Below, one piece after another: positions 7,608 through 18,191 of a stretch of DNA of 64,000 bases. Below the pieces are notes generated by a model, which was not told the DNA's origin, made no database searches, and worked only from the letters and a program-made list of their open reading frames with translations. A program made the position numbers and the translations under genes. Numbering within the stretch: the stretch's first letter is position 1; the number at the start of each line of letters is the position of its first letter. Origin of the DNA: Bacteroidota bacterium (GTDB taxonomy: Bacteria; Bacteroidota; Ignavibacteria; Ignavibacteriales; Ignavibacteriaceae); assembly GCA_021815405.1 (NCBI GenBank), contig JAKAGV010000006.1, positions 186,001-250,000 of the forward strand, read 5' to 3'.

Positions 7608-10463
7608 TCACTTTTTTGAATTTGAGGATTCAGTTTGCAATTCCTTCTTCAAGAACTTACCTGTCAAACTGTTTTTGTTCTTCACAATTTCTTCCGGGGT
7701 TCCTTCGGCAACAATTCTACCGCCATCTTCGCCGCCTTCCGGACCGAGATCGATTATCCAATCCGCTGTTTTAATTACATCAAGGTTATGTTCAACAACT
7801 ATAACTGTATTACCCTTATCAACAAGCTTGTTCAGGACTTTTAATAAAATATTCACATCTTCAAAATGAAGTCCGGTTGTCGGTTCGTCTAAAATGTAAA
7901 GAGTTTTTCCGGTGCTTACTTTGCTTAGCTCGGTTGCAAGCTTAACGCGCTGCGCCTCGCCGCCGGATAGAGTTGTCGCCTGTTGTCCAAGTTTTATGTA
8001 GCCAAGACCAACATCGTTAATCGCTTTAAGCTTTCTTTTGATACGAGGAAGATCTTCAAAGAATTCCAGTGCTTCACTAATGCGCATTTCAAGAACATCC
8101 GCAATAGATTTTGTTTTGTATAAAACTTCCAGAGTTTCCCGGTTATATCTTCTGCCGCGGCATTGTTCGCATTCAACATAAACATCAGGAAGAAAATTCA
8201 TCTCTATTTTCTTAAGTCCGTCGCCGCCGCATTCCTCGCATCTTCCGCCTGCAACATTAAAGCTGAACCTTCCGGTACTATAGCCGCGCATTTTTGATTC
8301 GGGAAGCTGCGAATATAAATCCCTAATAAAAGTAAACAGCCCTGTGTAAGTTGCAGGATTAGATCTCGGAGTCCTTCCAATCGGTGTTTGATCTATCTCT
8401 ATTACTTTATCGATATATTCTAATCCTTCAATCGATTTATAAGGAAGAGGAACAACCTTGGATTTATAAATTCTGCTCATTAATATTTTAACGAGAGTTT
8501 CATTAAGCAACGTTGATTTGCCGGAACCGCTTACTCCGGTAATCAGCGTTAATGTTCCTAACGGAATTTTCAAATTTATCTTTTTAAGATTATACCCGGA
8601 TGCACCTTTTAAAACTAAATAGTTTCCATTCCCTTTCCTTCTTTCTTCTGGAACAGAAATTTCTTTTTTGTTTGTTAGATAAGAAAGCGTTAATGAATTA
8701 ATACCATCCTGCGACTCAACTAATTTTAGGGTTTCGCCTGCAAGACAAATTTCTCCTCCATGTTCGCCGGCTCCAGGTCCGAGGTCAATCATAAAGTCAG
8801 AGTTCTCAATTGTTTCGCGGTCATGTTCAACAACAATAACGGTATTACCTATGTCTCTCAAATTTTTAAGAGAATTTATAAGCTTAATATTATCGCTTTG
8901 ATGAAGTCCGATGCTCGGTTCATCAAGGACATATAGAACTCCTGCAAGCTGGGTTCCGATTTGAGTTGCTAATCTAATTCTTTGTGTCTCACCCCCAGAA
9001 AGAGTCCTTGCTGAGCGGTTCAAAGTTAGATAGTCTAATCCGACATTTGAAAGGAAGTGCAATCGTTCGGTAATCTCTTTTAAAATAGGTTTTGCAATAA
9101 TAGCATCTCTTCCAGTAATCTTTAAATTCTTAAAAAATTCTTCCGATTTCTTGATTGATAAATTCGTCAGCTCGCTTATGTTCATTCCCTGAAACTTAAC
9201 TGCTAAGGATTCCTGCTTGAGCCTGCCTCCTTTACAGGTTGGGCAAGCAACAGTATTCATGTATGATTCCACCCATTCGCGGATATGATTTGATGTAGTT
9301 GTGTCGTAATAATTTTTAAGATGGTTAATGAGCCCGGCAAACCGGTGCAAATAAGTTACCGGTTTACTCGAACCGTATGAATAAGAGAAAGCAATTTTAT
9401 CTTTGCTGCCATAGAGAAGAATTTCTTTTTGTTCGGAAGATAAATCTTTAAGCTTTGTATCGAAATTAAATCCATACTTTTCTGCAACTGAAGTCAACTG
9501 GTTGAAGAACCAAATTGAGCGTGGTTTACCAAGTGGTGCTAGTCCTTCTTCGTTTATTGATTTGTCCCAATCCGGAATCATCAAATTGACATCAAGCTCT
9601 TTCTTTTCGCCGAGACCTTCGCAGTCGGAGCATGATCCGTATGGCGAATTGAAGGAGAAAGAATTTGGTGCAAGCTCTCGATAGCTTATGCCGCAATCCA
9701 GGCATGCAAGATGCCTGCTAAAGACATAATCCTGGTGTGAATCATTTACAATTACAATTCCGTTTCCGTAATTCAATCCGACCTCGATGGATTCTATTAG
9801 ACGGTTCCTAATTCCGGATTTGCTTGAGTCTATGTTCATCTTATCAACTTCAATTTCAATATTGTGGATTTTATAACGGTCTACCTGAAATCCTTCTGTA
9901 ATTTCAAAGAGTTCATTATCGACTCTTACTTTTATAAATCCGTCGGATGAAATTTCTTCAAAGAGTTCGCGGTAATGCCCTTTTCTTCCTCTGATAACAG
10001 GCGCAAGTATAGTAATCTTTTTTCCATTTAATGAAGATAGAATAGTATCGATTATTTGAGCCGATGACTGTCTTGTAACAGGCTTTCCGCAGTTATAACA
10101 ATACGGAGTTCCAAGCCTTGCATAAAGAAGACGAAGGTAATCATAAATTTCTGTAACTGTTCCAACAGTAGACCGTGGATTACCGGAAGTTGATTTTTGT
10201 TCAATCGAAATTGCCGGGCTTAATCCTTCAATTAAATCGACATCGGGTTTCTCAAGCATGTCCAAGAACTGGCGCGCATAGGAAGAAAGCGATTCGATGT
10301 ATCGTCGCTGCCCTTCTGCATAAATCGTATCGAATGCCAGGGAAGATTTTCCTGAACCTGATAACCCTGTAATTACCGTGAACGAATCCCTTGGAATTTC
10401 AATGTCGATATTTTTAAGGTTATGTTCCCTTGCACCTTTTATTATTATAGTTTCTTTTTCCAA
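7608..10463 (-). CDS. uvrA: excinuclease ABC subunit A
   Basis: UvrA is the damage-recognising ATPase of nucleotide excision repair and loads UvrB on lesions. It has two ABC modules: Walker [10 protein letters not shown] near the N-terminus and GVSGSGKST in the second half, signatures LSGGETQR and LSGGEAQR, and two Walker B DEPS/DEPT segments. Zinc fingers are present (CLDCG...CSDCEG and CEECGGDG...CEQCRG). Start choice: TTG at 10463 gives [16 protein letters not shown], which fits family N-termini; another TTG at 10481 would add MKFWFE. Neither has a convincing Shine-Dalgarno. The gene is divergent from the YigZ gene and convergent with lacI. Confidence 0.96.
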   Translation of the reverse strand: MEKETIIIKGAREHNLKNIDIEIPRDSFTVITGLSGSGKSSLAFDTIYAEGQRRYIESLSSYARQFLDMLEKPDVDLIEGLSPAISIEQKSTSGNPRSTVGTVTEIYDYLRLLYARLGTPYCYNCGKPVTRQSSAQIIDTILSSLNGKKITILAPVIRGRKGHYRELFEEISSDGFIKVRVDNELFEITEGFQVDRYKIHNIEIEVDKMNIDSSKSGIRNRLIESIEVGLNYGNGIVIVNDSHQDYVFSRHLACLDCGISYRELAPNSFSFNSPYGSCSDCEGLGEKKELDVNLMIPDWDKSINEEGLAPLGKPRSIWFFNQLTSVAEKYGFNFDTKLKDLSSEQKEILLYGSKDKIAFSYSYGSSKPVTYLHRFAGLINHLKNYYDTTTSNHIREWVESYMNTVACPTCKGGRLKQESLAVKFQGMNISELTNLSIKKSEEFFKNLKITGRDAIIAKPILKEITERLHFLSNVGLDYLTLNRSARTLSGGETQRIRLATQIGTQLAGVLYVLDEPSIGLHQSDNIKLINSLKNLRDIGNTVIVVEHDRETIENSDFMIDLGPGAGEHGGEICLAGETLKLVESQDGINSLTLSYLTNKKEISVPEERRKGNGNYLVLKGASGYNLKKINLKIPLGTLTLITGVSGSGKSTLLNETLVKILMSRIYKSKVVPLPYKSIEGLEYIDKVIEIDQTPIGRTPRSNPATYTGLFTFIRDLYSQLPESKMRGYSTGRFSFNVAGGRCEECGGDGLKKIEMNFLPDVYVECEQCRGRRYNRETLEVLYKTKSIADVLEMRISEALEFFEDLPRIKRKLKAINDVGLGYIKLGQQATTLSGGEAQRVKLATELSKVSTGKTLYILDEPTTGLHFEDVNILLKVLNKLVDKGNTVIVVEHNLDVIKTADWIIDLGPEGGEDGGRIVAEGTPEEIVKNKNSLTGKFLKKELQTESSNSKK

Positions 10464-10572
10464 TTCAAACCAAAATTTCAAATTTTAAATTGTTATATTA
10501 CCTATCGGAAGTTTGAAAATCAATTTAATTTGAGTTGCATCATACTACTTTTTCACTACATCTAAATAGTAA

Positions 10573-11196
10573 ATGGATCTGATTGAGGAAATAAAAACAA
10601 TAAAGAATCCGACAGAATCAAAATTTAAAGAAAAGGGTTCGGTTTTTATCGGCAAAGCATTTCATATCTTAACCGAAGAAGAAGCAGAAGGAATTCTTAA
10701 AGAAATTAGAGAAAAATATTTTGACGCCACACATCATTGTTTTGCTTATAAATTATCGACGGGCATAATAAAATATTCTGATGACGGCGAACCAACCGGT
10801 ACAGCCGGTCTGAGAATATTAAATGCCATCGAACATTTTGGATTATCAAACTGCTTTGTAATAGCTATTAGATATTTTGGCGGAACTAAACTTGGAGTAG
10901 GACCTTTAGGAAAAGCATATTATGAATCAGCATATCAAACGCTTCAATCTGCAGGACAAATTGAACAGAAGCTTTATGTAAAAGTCTCGCTTAACCTCGA
11001 TTTTCAAATGATGAGTCACTGCCATAGAATTTTATCAAATTCTAAAGCAAAAATATTAGAATCAGATTACGGTGTGAAAGTAAAAATGAATTGTTGGGTG
11101 TACGCTGCGGAAATTGATAAAATAAAGAAAGAATTAACCGAAATTTCAAAAGGGCAGGTAGAAATACTCGTCAAGGATGAATATATCTATCAATAA
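10573..11196 (+). CDS. YigZ/IMPACT family protein (UPF0029)
   Basis: A 207-residue protein of the YigZ family, related to the eukaryotic IMPACT domain. Typical motifs are present: ATHHCFAYKL, YSDDGEPTGTAG (about 69-80) and RYFGGTKLGVGPLGKAYYES. A C-terminal ferredoxin-like half follows. Family members have been linked to translation or stress control by analogy with IMPACT, but the bacterial role is not settled. It starts at a clear ATG and is divergent from uvrA across a 90-110 bp gap. It appears monocistronic. Confidence 0.88.
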   Translation: MDLIEEIKTIKNPTESKFKEKGSVFIGKAFHILTEEEAEGILKEIREKYFDATHHCFAYKLSTGIIKYSDDGEPTGTAGLRILNAIEHFGLSNCFVIAIRYFGGTKLGVGPLGKAYYESAYQTLQSAGQIEQKLYVKVSLNLDFQMMSHCHRILSNSKAKILESDYGVKVKMNCWVYAAEIDKIKKELTEISKGQVEILVKDEYIYQ

Positions 11197-11231
11197 ACGA
11201 GCCTCCAGTAAAAGACATAAAATAGCTATTA

Positions 11232-11300
11232 TCATTCCCACGAAAGTAGGAATCTACTCCAAATTGTAAATATTTTGGATTCACGTTTTCATAGGAATGA
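11232..11300. repeat. imperfect palindrome, TCATTCCCACGAAAG family
   Basis: The arms at 11232-11254 and 11278-11300 match in 17 of 23 paired positions, both beginning TCATTCC and both containing GAAA. The same core occurs in the larger element at 43254-43373. It follows the YigZ gene and may serve as its transcript end. Confidence 0.6.
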
Positions 11301-11418
11301 CTATTTGGGCTCAAGCTTATAAATAATTTTAAATATTTTTGAAAAAAGTTAAGATTTTACTTGCCAAATAGATAATGATTGACGAAATTTGACATGGACA
11401 AATTATTATCGGGATAAA

Positions 11419-11877
11419 ATGTCAACACTAGAAGAAACGGAGACAACAGCGGGGCAACTCGCCGATCTTACATTCAGTCTGCTGGCTAGCTGTCAAGAGA
11501 AGGAAAGCAGACTTGCAGCGCAACATGGACTCACTCAAGCTGAGTTCAGATGCTTGCGATTATTTGGCATGGAAGAAAGCTTGAACAATAAAAAAATTGC
11601 CGAGAGAATGGGACTAAGCCCAAGCCGATTAACACGAATTATAGACGGGTTAGTTGAAAAAGGTTTGATCCAAAGAGAGATAAACAACGCCGATAGAAGA
11701 AACATGCGTGTTTTTCTTTCTGCAAATGGAATTGATATTGTTCAACAGCTAAACAAGACTTACGTCGATATTCACAAGGAGATTCTTTGCGATATTGACG
11801 AGAGCCAGCATCAGCCATTGTTAAATGCAATGACTAATCTGCTTTCTGCCGTCCAAAAGTGGATCTCAAAGCCTTGA
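11419..11877 (+). CDS. MarR-family transcriptional regulator
   Basis: About 152 residues, with the winged helix-turn-helix core of MarR proteins: LTQAEFRCLRLFG, then SLNNKKIAERMGLSPSRLTRIIDGLVEKGLIQRE, then the wing INNADRRNMRVFLS. Helices at both ends would form the dimer interface. MarR proteins usually repress nearby efflux or stress genes in response to small phenolic ligands; no such target is next to it. I prefer ATG 11419 (GGGA just upstream); a TTG at 11389 would add ten residues. A strong terminator follows, so it is a single-gene transcript. Its base composition looks slightly less AT-rich than its neighbours, a weak hint of transfer. Confidence 0.87.
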   Translation: MSTLEETETTAGQLADLTFSLLASCQEKESRLAAQHGLTQAEFRCLRLFGMEESLNNKKIAERMGLSPSRLTRIIDGLVEKGLIQREINNADRRNMRVFLSANGIDIVQQLNKTYVDIHKEILCDIDESQHQPLLNAMTNLLSAVQKWISKP

Positions 11878-11901
11878 GTAAATTGAGGCTTGTGTTTAAT
11901 G

Positions 11902-11939
11902 GGAGGTAAAGCAGGCTCTTAACTTTACCTCCTTTTTAT
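11902..11939 (+). terminator. intrinsic terminator of the MarR gene
   Basis: GGAGGTAAAG (11902-11911) and CTTTACCTCC (11923-11932) form a perfect 10-bp stem around an 11-nt loop, followed by TTTTTATTT. It overlaps the last codons of the convergent gene at 11925. Confidence 0.85.
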
Positions 11940-12356
11940 TTCGTTCAGATACATTTTTGCCCACTCCAAATCTGAAAGTAATTCACTAAAGTTGATGAAA
12001 CTATCCTGCGTTAGTTCAAAGTAAGTTTTTTCAAAATGCAGTTTCAAATCCTCGCTTGCACCGGCAATTATCTTTTTTATTCGATCAACCGTTTTATTCA
12101 TGTTGTCTGAAAAATCTTTTTTTATTTGCTCGATGTTCTGTACTTCCGGATTAACGGTACCGGTTTTAACAACGCGAAGCAAACCTTGAACATACTTTGC
12201 GGTAAAAGCGAGATCTTCAAATTCTTTTTCATTATTGAACTTTAACGCTTCTTCGTATATTCTTAGAAGTTCGATCTTCCTTTTCAACTTTGAGTGAGAA
12301 AATTTTTCAACTTCATTTACGAACTGAGCAGCTATTTCTGAATTGTCTTCCATCAT
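11925..12356 (-). CDS. hypothetical helical protein, 143 residues
   Basis: I do not recognise this gene. The product is soluble-looking, charged and probably all-helical, with a heptad-like spread of Leu and Ile (KLKRKIELLRIYEEAL, QIKKDFSDNMNKTVDRIKKII, LLSDLEWAKMYLNEIKRR). There is no signal peptide, membrane segment or Cys/His cluster. It starts at ATG (with two consecutive Met codons) and ends inside the terminator of the convergent MarR gene. The nearest same-strand neighbour, the O-methyltransferase, is about 250 bp upstream beyond two repeats, so co-transcription is doubtful. The length, start and codon use look genuine. Confidence 0.65.
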   Translation of the reverse strand: MMEDNSEIAAQFVNEVEKFSHSKLKRKIELLRIYEEALKFNNEKEFEDLAFTAKYVQGLLRVVKTGTVNPEVQNIEQIKKDFSDNMNKTVDRIKKIIAGASEDLKLHFEKTYFELTQDSFINFSELLSDLEWAKMYLNEIKRR

Positions 12357-12382
12357 CTAATCAAATTTTTATCAATTAATTT

Positions 12383-12440
12383 TCTTAATCTTGCTCTTAC
12401 TCGTAATCGAATTATTGTTCGAGTAAGATTAGGATTAAGA
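12383..12440. repeat. imperfect palindrome, CTTAATCTT...AAGATTAAG family
   Basis: The left arm 12383-12410 (CTTAATCTTGCTCTTACTCG core) pairs with the right arm 12419-12440 (CGAGTAAGATTAGGATTAAG core) with a few mismatches and a short TATTG-like loop. It is related to the element at 544-623. Confidence 0.6.
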
Positions 12441-12489
12441 TTACAAACAAGAGTAATTACTTACAGAAGTTAAGCAAGAACATTAAAAT

Positions 12490-12559
12490 GTTATGCTGAA
12501 CTTGTTTCAGCATCTAACGGCAATGTAAAAAGGGGATTCAAAAACAAGTTCGGAATGAC
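12490..12559. repeat. imperfect palindrome, GTTATGCTGAACTTG...CAAGTTCGGAATGAC
   Basis: The outer arms 12490-12504 and 12545-12559 pair in 12 of 15 positions. Nested inside is a perfect 7-bp stem TGCTGAA (12494-12500)/TTCAGCA (12506-12512). This two-hairpin form looks like a dispersed REP-like element between the O-methyltransferase and the hypothetical gene. Confidence 0.6.
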
Positions 12560-12604
12560 AAAAACATTATTTTCCGTAACTTCAGTTACTTAAAATTTTA
12601 TTCA

Positions 12605-13246
12605 TCATTTTTTAATTCCCAAGCCGATACCATCTCCAATTGGAAGTATTGTCGTAATCAAATTAGCACGAGCGGAAAATATCTCGTTGAATTCCTGGAT
12701 AATCCTGGTTGAGTTCTTCTGATCTTTAGGAATTTTTGTTGAGGCAGCCAATCCATGCCAAAGGAGATTATCAATAAAAATCATCCCCCCTTTTTTAAGA
12801 AGAATGAGAGAATAATCAAATAGTTTCTTGTAATCTGTTTTATCAGCATCAAGGAAGATGAAATCAAATTTCTTATTTATCTTGGGTAATTCTTCAAGTG
12901 CATTTCCGAAGATAAGATGAATTTTATCTCCAAGACCGGACCTGGTAATATTCTTTTTAGCAATTTTCAGATTGTCTTTACTTTTTTCAATTGTGTAAAC
13001 CACACTTTTCTTTTTTAGATTCCTGGCAATTCTAATCGATGAATAAGCGATTGCCGTTCCAAGCTCAAGTACACGTTTTGGATTTGTAATCCTGATTTGC
13101 ATCTCCAAAAATTCTGCCGAATCTCTGCTTAATATCGGCACATGATTTTCTTCGGCATAAGCTTCCATTTCAAGGATTAGCGGATCTTTTTCTTTAATGA
13201 ATTTAGAGAGATATTTTTCCTGTTCAGATTTTAAGATGCTGCTCAT
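12605..13246 (-). CDS. SAM-dependent O-methyltransferase, caffeoyl-CoA OMT-like
   Basis: A 213-residue class I methyltransferase of the cation-dependent family that includes catechol and caffeoyl-CoA O-methyltransferases. SAM-binding motif I is VLELGTAIAYSSIRIA. The metal-binding aspartates and Asn appear in FIFLDADKTDYKK and MIFIDNLLWHG. The substrate is unknown; bacterial relatives methylate catechol-like compounds or, in the TrmR group, a tRNA wobble uridine, so this could be a tRNA enzyme. Its ATG lies 4 nt after the stop codon of the subtilisin-like gene, suggesting co-transcription, but the Shine-Dalgarno is weak. Confidence 0.87.
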   Translation of the reverse strand: MSSILKSEQEKYLSKFIKEKDPLILEMEAYAEENHVPILSRDSAEFLEMQIRITNPKRVLELGTAIAYSSIRIARNLKKKSVVYTIEKSKDNLKIAKKNITRSGLGDKIHLIFGNALEELPKINKKFDFIFLDADKTDYKKLFDYSLILLKKGGMIFIDNLLWHGLAASTKIPKDQKNSTRIIQEFNEIFSARANLITTILPIGDGIGLGIKK

Positions 13247-13250
13247 AATT

Positions 13251-15251
13251 TTATTTGACTATCATTAGTTTATTAAAATAGTTTTTCCCGCCCATGTTCA
13301 GTCTGTAAAAATAAACCCCGCTGCTGCACAACTCGCCGTTCTCATTCCTTCCGTTCCATAAAACTGTATTTGTACCAGCATAAGCTACACCGCTGTATAA
13401 GGTTTTTATTTTCTGACCAAGTATGTTATAGACAACCAGCTTTGCATTTTCATTTGAAGTTGCATAAAAATTAATTCTTACAAAAGAAGTTTTTGCAGTC
13501 AGCGGATTAGGATAGCTTTCACCAAGAACTTTATCAGAACTTGAAGGATGAGGAATATTTTCAATTACGACATCGAAAGAATCAGTATTTATCGTGTAAT
13601 AATTGTTTGCAGGCTCACGTACAGTATTTCCTAATGAATCAGAATAAGTAAAATAGAAATAAATTTGCTGTCCATCGAGATATTGCGGTACAGTATAATA
13701 ATATTTTAATGAGTCATGATTAAGCGATGCCGAACTAAAGTTTGTGGTACTGGTGGAATAATAAATCGTAGCCGTATTGCTTTGAATTCCGTTCTGAGGA
13801 AAGAAAATTTTGTTTATCATATAAGTACCGGAGGAATCGGAAATATTCGGATAAGCAAGCGCTTTTTCTGCGGAGATTAAACCATAACCTATATCATTAT
13901 TTGGATTATTATAATTGTCGGAAGTTTCCAAAATAATTTGTCTTGCCTGTACATTTGATAAATATGGAAATGCAGAAAGCAGCATAGCACCAATTCCGGC
14001 AGCTATCGGTGTAGCCGCAGAAGTACCGCTATCAAAAAAATATTTATTATATCCGCCGCCGTTTGCCAGATCTACATCAGCTCCGTAAACACTAACTCCA
14101 TCGGCAACCACATCAGGCTTTATTCGTCCGTCTGCAGTCGGTCCGTGTGAACTGAAAGGAGCGACTGTATTATTCGAATATACAGCACCGACCGCAATAA
14201 CATTAAACGCATCAGCAGGAGTGTCAATGTAATACCAGGGAGAGTTGCCTTCATTTCCCGCAGCAGTAAAGGTAAGAACGCCTCTTTGAAATGCTAAACT
14301 TAATGCTTTTGCAGAGATGGTTGTGTTACCATTTAAATCCTGATAAGTGTAAGATGTCGACGCAGTATCAAAAATGTTATAACCTAAAGAGCTTGTTGTA
14401 ATATCGACACCAAGACCTTCCATCCATTCAAGCGCCGCTGCATAATTATCTTCTTCTACTCGCGATTCGCTTCTGTCATCTTCCGTTTTTGCAAGTATAA
14501 AGCTCGCGTTGTAAGCCGGACCGATAATTGAGCTGTCTTTATATCCACCTAAAATTGAGAAAACCCAGGTACCGTGAATGCCTGAACTAGCAGCGTCGCC
14601 AGGCTGCCATGCAGTTGATGAATCATGGAAGACAAAATTATATTCGTCAATTACTTTTCTGGTTGCAAGTGATTCGTGATCTCTCCAGTGAAAACCGTTA
14701 TCAAGAATTCCGATAATCACTCCCTTTCCGTTTATTCCTTTTGATTGAACAACCGGAATATCGGATAGTTCGTATTGACCGTAGGAAGGTCCGTAATCAG
14801 AAATAGGTAACGAACCGCTGCTTGATTTTTGTATTCCCGGATTCACTTCAGAACTTCCATGTTTTAAATAAATTATTCTAACCGGATCAATTTTTTCTAC
14901 AAACGGCAAAGCTTGAACTTCATTTTTTTGCTCATCGGTTAAATAAGCAGAAACTGCATTAAACCAGCGAAGTTCATTCTCGATTTTAATACCGAGACTT
15001 TCTACTTTAACCACATAATCTTTTCTAATCGGAAGATCTTCATAAGTAATGATATGTCCCGGCGGCATTACCTTCTCGCGTCTTGCAATAGCACGCGGAG
15101 TAAGCAAGCTTAAAGCTTCCTTATAAAGAGCACTTGCTTTGCTTAAACTCATTCCAGGAGCGATTCCTTTATCTTTAAAATAAATTAGATATTTAGTTTG
15201 AGGAAAACTAAACGAGGAAAGCAAAATGAAAAGCAGAAAATATTTCTTCAT
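13251..15251 (-). CDS. secreted subtilisin-like serine protease (S8) with T9SS sorting domain
   Basis: A 666-residue exported protease. A signal peptide (MKKYFLLFILLSSFSFPQ) leads into a propeptide-like region (about 20-150). The S8 catalytic triad is complete: D184 in GILDNGFHW, H226 in GIHGTWV, S411 in SGTSAATPIAAG, with oxyanion N333 in TAAGNEGNS. After the protease domain (to about 470) comes a beta-rich segment. The C-terminal 85 residues begin GESYPNPLTAKTSF and end FNKLMIVK, a type A sorting domain that predicts T9SS export and surface attachment or release. It probably degrades extracellular protein or matures other surface proteins. It is upstream of the O-methyltransferase. Confidence 0.92.
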   Translation of the reverse strand: MKKYFLLFILLSSFSFPQTKYLIYFKDKGIAPGMSLSKASALYKEALSLLTPRAIARREKVMPPGHIITYEDLPIRKDYVVKVESLGIKIENELRWFNAVSAYLTDEQKNEVQALPFVEKIDPVRIIYLKHGSSEVNPGIQKSSSGSLPISDYGPSYGQYELSDIPVVQSKGINGKGVIIGILDNGFHWRDHESLATRKVIDEYNFVFHDSSTAWQPGDAASSGIHGTWVFSILGGYKDSSIIGPAYNASFILAKTEDDRSESRVEEDNYAAALEWMEGLGVDITTSSLGYNIFDTASTSYTYQDLNGNTTISAKALSLAFQRGVLTFTAAGNEGNSPWYYIDTPADAFNVIAVGAVYSNNTVAPFSSHGPTADGRIKPDVVADGVSVYGADVDLANGGGYNKYFFDSGTSAATPIAAGIGAMLLSAFPYLSNVQARQIILETSDNYNNPNNDIGYGLISAEKALAYPNISDSSGTYMINKIFFPQNGIQSNTATIYYSTSTTNFSSASLNHDSLKYYYTVPQYLDGQQIYFYFTYSDSLGNTVREPANNYYTINTDSFDVVIENIPHPSSSDKVLGESYPNPLTAKTSFVRINFYATSNENAKLVVYNILGQKIKTLYSGVAYAGTNTVLWNGRNENGELCSSGVYFYRLNMGGKNYFNKLMIVK

Positions 15252-15427
15252 ATTATATTTAAGCTATACTTTTTTTTACACCATAGTTATGCTACGATAG
15301 AATTTTGGAGAAGAATAATTAACCTTCACTCAATATTTCATTACAGCAATATTCCAAAGTTTATGTTTTGAACAAGACAATTTATATATACCCGGCAAAC
15401 AAAAAAAATATTTTTATTAACCATGTG

Positions 15428-16354
15428 CTAATGAATAATTTTGAATATTCTGTTCCAGCGTATTGAATGAAAAAACCCGGTATTATTGCCGGATGACACA
15501 GGCGTTTTAAGCGACCAATAAACCAGTATTGCCTTACCGATAATATCATCTTCAGGGACAAATCCCCAGTAACGGCTGTCCATACTGTCCTCCCTGTTAT
15601 CGCCTAAAACGAAATAATAATTTTTCTTAAAAGTATAGCTTCGAACTGGTGTTCCATTTATAGTAATCACTGTACCTTCAATTGCCACTGCATGAGAATT
15701 AAATTCTCGATCTATCACTAATCCCCACTGTCTTATGTTACCGAAATTTAAATTGACAGTCATTCCTTTTTTAGGAACGACAATCGGACCGTAATAATCA
15801 GCGTTCCAATCTTTGCCGTCGGGAAAAATTCTGGAATCACCTTTTCCATCTTTCAGATGATAGTTGATCGATAAAAGAGCATAAGGAGGAAATGGAATCT
15901 TTTTTCCGTTAACATAAACGACTTTATCTTTTATCTGAATAGTGTCGCCGGGACAGCCGATTATCCGCTTAATAAAATAAAGATTTTCAAAAGGATGAAC
16001 CTGATCTTTATAACCGGGAAATCTAAAAACAATTATATCATTCTTTTTCGGCGTACCGGTAGAAAATAATTTTAAAGTTGGTATTGAAATGCTTGTCAAA
16101 GGAATAAATCTTGGTGTGGTAATTTCATAAGCCGCTTTATTTATTAAGATGAAATCACCTGCCAGTAAAGTATTTTCCATTGAACCGGTAGGAATTGTAT
16201 CTGCTTCTATGAAAAAAGTTTTTATAATTAACGCAGCAATTATTGCAATTAGAATAGCACGTAAAAACTGTTTGGATTTTAAATGTGAAATTACAGGAGG
16301 ATTATTTTCTTGATTATCCTCGATGGCTTCATTTTTATTCTCGTCTGTTGGCAA
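15428..16354 (-). CDS. lepB: signal peptidase I
   Basis: LepB removes signal peptides from exported proteins at the outer face of the cytoplasmic membrane. The 308-residue protein has one N-terminal membrane span (about 31-48). Catalytic S58 is in PTGSMENTLL, general base K129 in YFIKRIIGCPGD, and the C-terminal box is FVLGDNREDSMDSRYWG. About 45 extra residues between the boxes form an insertion of the kind seen in Bacteroidota enzymes. The start is TTG 16354, with AGGATGG about 6 nt upstream lying just past the lepA stop. lepA-lepB order is widespread in bacteria. Confidence 0.95.
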   Translation of the reverse strand: MPTDENKNEAIEDNQENNPPVISHLKSKQFLRAILIAIIAALIIKTFFIEADTIPTGSMENTLLAGDFILINKAAYEITTPRFIPLTSISIPTLKLFSTGTPKKNDIIVFRFPGYKDQVHPFENLYFIKRIIGCPGDTIQIKDKVVYVNGKKIPFPPYALLSINYHLKDGKGDSRIFPDGKDWNADYYGPIVVPKKGMTVNLNFGNIRQWGLVIDREFNSHAVAIEGTVITINGTPVRSYTFKKNYYFVLGDNREDSMDSRYWGFVPEDDIIGKAILVYWSLKTPVSSGNNTGFFHSIRWNRIFKIIH

Positions 16355-16365
16355 GTCTTACCATC

Positions 16366-18159
16366 CTAATCTTCAATCTGAAGAACGGCAAGAAAAGCTT
16401 CCTGAGGAATTTCTACATTACCTACCTGCTTCATTCGTTTCTTGCCTTCTTTTTGCTTTTCGAGAAGCTTTCTTTTTCTTGTAATATCGCCTCCATAGCA
16501 TTTTGCAAGAACATTCTTTCTCAAGGCTTTAACAACCGATTTGGAAATTACCTTTGTGCCAATTGCAGCTTGAATATCAATTTCAAACATCTGCCGTGGA
16601 ATCAAGTCTTTAAGTTTTGCACAGACTTTTCTTCCCCAGTCAAAAGATTTACTTCGATGAACTATCATTGAAAGGGCATCAACCGGTTCGCCATTTAAAA
16701 GAATATCAAGTTTAACAAGATCTGATTCACGATAGCCAATGTATTCATAATCGAAAGAAGCATAACCGCGCGACATTGATTTTAGCTTGTCATAAAAATC
16801 AAAAATAATTTCGGATAACGGAAATTCGTATTGAATATCCGCTCTTGTCGGATCAATATAAGTTGTATTTTTATAAACGCCTCGCTTATCCATCGAAAGC
16901 TTCATAATATTTCCAACATATTCGCTTGGACAAACAATCTGAGCTTTCACATAAGGCTCTTCAATATACTCAATATCTCCAAGCGGAGGCATCTCTGCCG
17001 GATTATCAACGATTACTTTTTCATTCTTTTTATTGAAGACATGATATTCTACGTTAGGAAGCGTTGTAATAATTGATTGATTGTATTCACGAAGCAGTCT
17101 TTCCTGAACAATCTCCATATGAAGAAGACCAAGAAAACCGCAGCGAAATCCGAATCCTAAAGCCGCAGAAGTTTCCGGCTGATAAACTAATGCTGAATCA
17201 TTTAATCTGAACTTCTCAAGTGCATCTCGCAAATCTTCAAATCTATCCGCATCAGTCGGATAAAGCCCGCTGTAAACCATCGGCTTTACATCTTTATAAC
17301 CAGGCAGCGGATGTTCGGCTCCGTTCTTTGCATGAGTTACAGTATCGCCTACTTTAATATTATGAACTTCCTTAATTCCGGAAATTAGGTAGCCGACATT
17401 TCCAGCAGAAAGTTCATCGGTCTTAATTTTTTTCAAACCAAGCACACCTATTTCTTCAGCTTCAATTTCTTTATCAACAACAAAATATTTTATCTTGTCA
17501 TTTGTTCTGATTGTTCCGTTAAAAATTCTGATGTAGGCAATCGCTCCGCGGTAAGCATCAAAAATTGAATCAAATATTAGTGCCTGAAGCGGCGCGTCTG
17601 GTTTTCCTTTTGGAGCCGGAATTTTTTTTACGACAGTTTCAAGTATTTCGTCAATTCCGATTTTTGATTTTGCACTTGCAAGTAAAATCTCTTCAGGTTT
17701 GCAGCCAATTAAATCAATTATTTGTCCTTGAACTTTTTCAACTTCGGCGCTTGGCAAATCTATTTTATTTATTACCGGAATGATCTCGAGTCCGGCATCA
17801 ATGGCAAGATAGAGATTGCTGATTGTCTGAGCCTCAACTCCCTGAGCAGCATCGACTACGAGTAAAGCGCCTTCGCATGCTGCCAATGAACGCGAGACTT
17901 CATAAGAAAAATCTACGTGACCAGGTGTGTCAATTAGGTTCAAAACATAATCAACGCCGTCGGTCGCCTTGTATTTCATTTGGATAGCGTGCGATTTAAT
18001 CGTAATTCCTCTTTCACGCTCAAGCTCAAGATCATCAAGTACCTGGGCTTTTAATTCGCGTTCTGAAACTGCACCGGTTCTTTCCAAAAGACAATCTGCA
18101 ATGGTTGACTTACCGTGATCAATATGAGCTATTATACAAAAGTTTCTGATGTTGTTCAT
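16366..18159 (-). CDS. lepA: elongation factor 4 (LepA GTPase)
   Basis: LepA/EF4 is a ribosome-binding translational GTPase that affects initiation and back-translocation. The G-domain motifs are G1 [10 protein letters not shown]3 DTPGHVDF and G4 NKIDLP. EF-G-like domains follow, and the unique C-terminal domain is seen at [18 protein letters not shown]. From ATG 18159 the protein is 597 residues, the usual length; a TTG eight codons upstream (18183) is possible but less likely. It sits between purM (32 bp upstream) and lepB (11 bp downstream), all on the minus strand, in a compact unit. Confidence 0.96.
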   Translation of the reverse strand: MNNIRNFCIIAHIDHGKSTIADCLLERTGAVSERELKAQVLDDLELERERGITIKSHAIQMKYKATDGVDYVLNLIDTPGHVDFSYEVSRSLAACEGALLVVDAAQGVEAQTISNLYLAIDAGLEIIPVINKIDLPSAEVEKVQGQIIDLIGCKPEEILLASAKSKIGIDEILETVVKKIPAPKGKPDAPLQALIFDSIFDAYRGAIAYIRIFNGTIRTNDKIKYFVVDKEIEAEEIGVLGLKKIKTDELSAGNVGYLISGIKEVHNIKVGDTVTHAKNGAEHPLPGYKDVKPMVYSGLYPTDADRFEDLRDALEKFRLNDSALVYQPETSAALGFGFRCGFLGLLHMEIVQERLLREYNQSIITTLPNVEYHVFNKKNEKVIVDNPAEMPPLGDIEYIEEPYVKAQIVCPSEYVGNIMKLSMDKRGVYKNTTYIDPTRADIQYEFPLSEIIFDFYDKLKSMSRGYASFDYEYIGYRESDLVKLDILLNGEPVDALSMIVHRSKSFDWGRKVCAKLKDLIPRQMFEIDIQAAIGTKVISKSVVKALRKNVLAKCYGGDITRKRKLLEKQKEGKKRMKQVGNVEIPQEAFLAVLQIED

Positions 18160-18191
18160 AAATTCCGAAAGATTAAATTCCAAAAATAAAT

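Noticed and set aside
11389-11418. TTG start for the MarR gene
   Set aside because: The TTG is part of a promoter-like TTGACA sequence; ATG 11419 fits the family N-terminus better. Not fully excluded.
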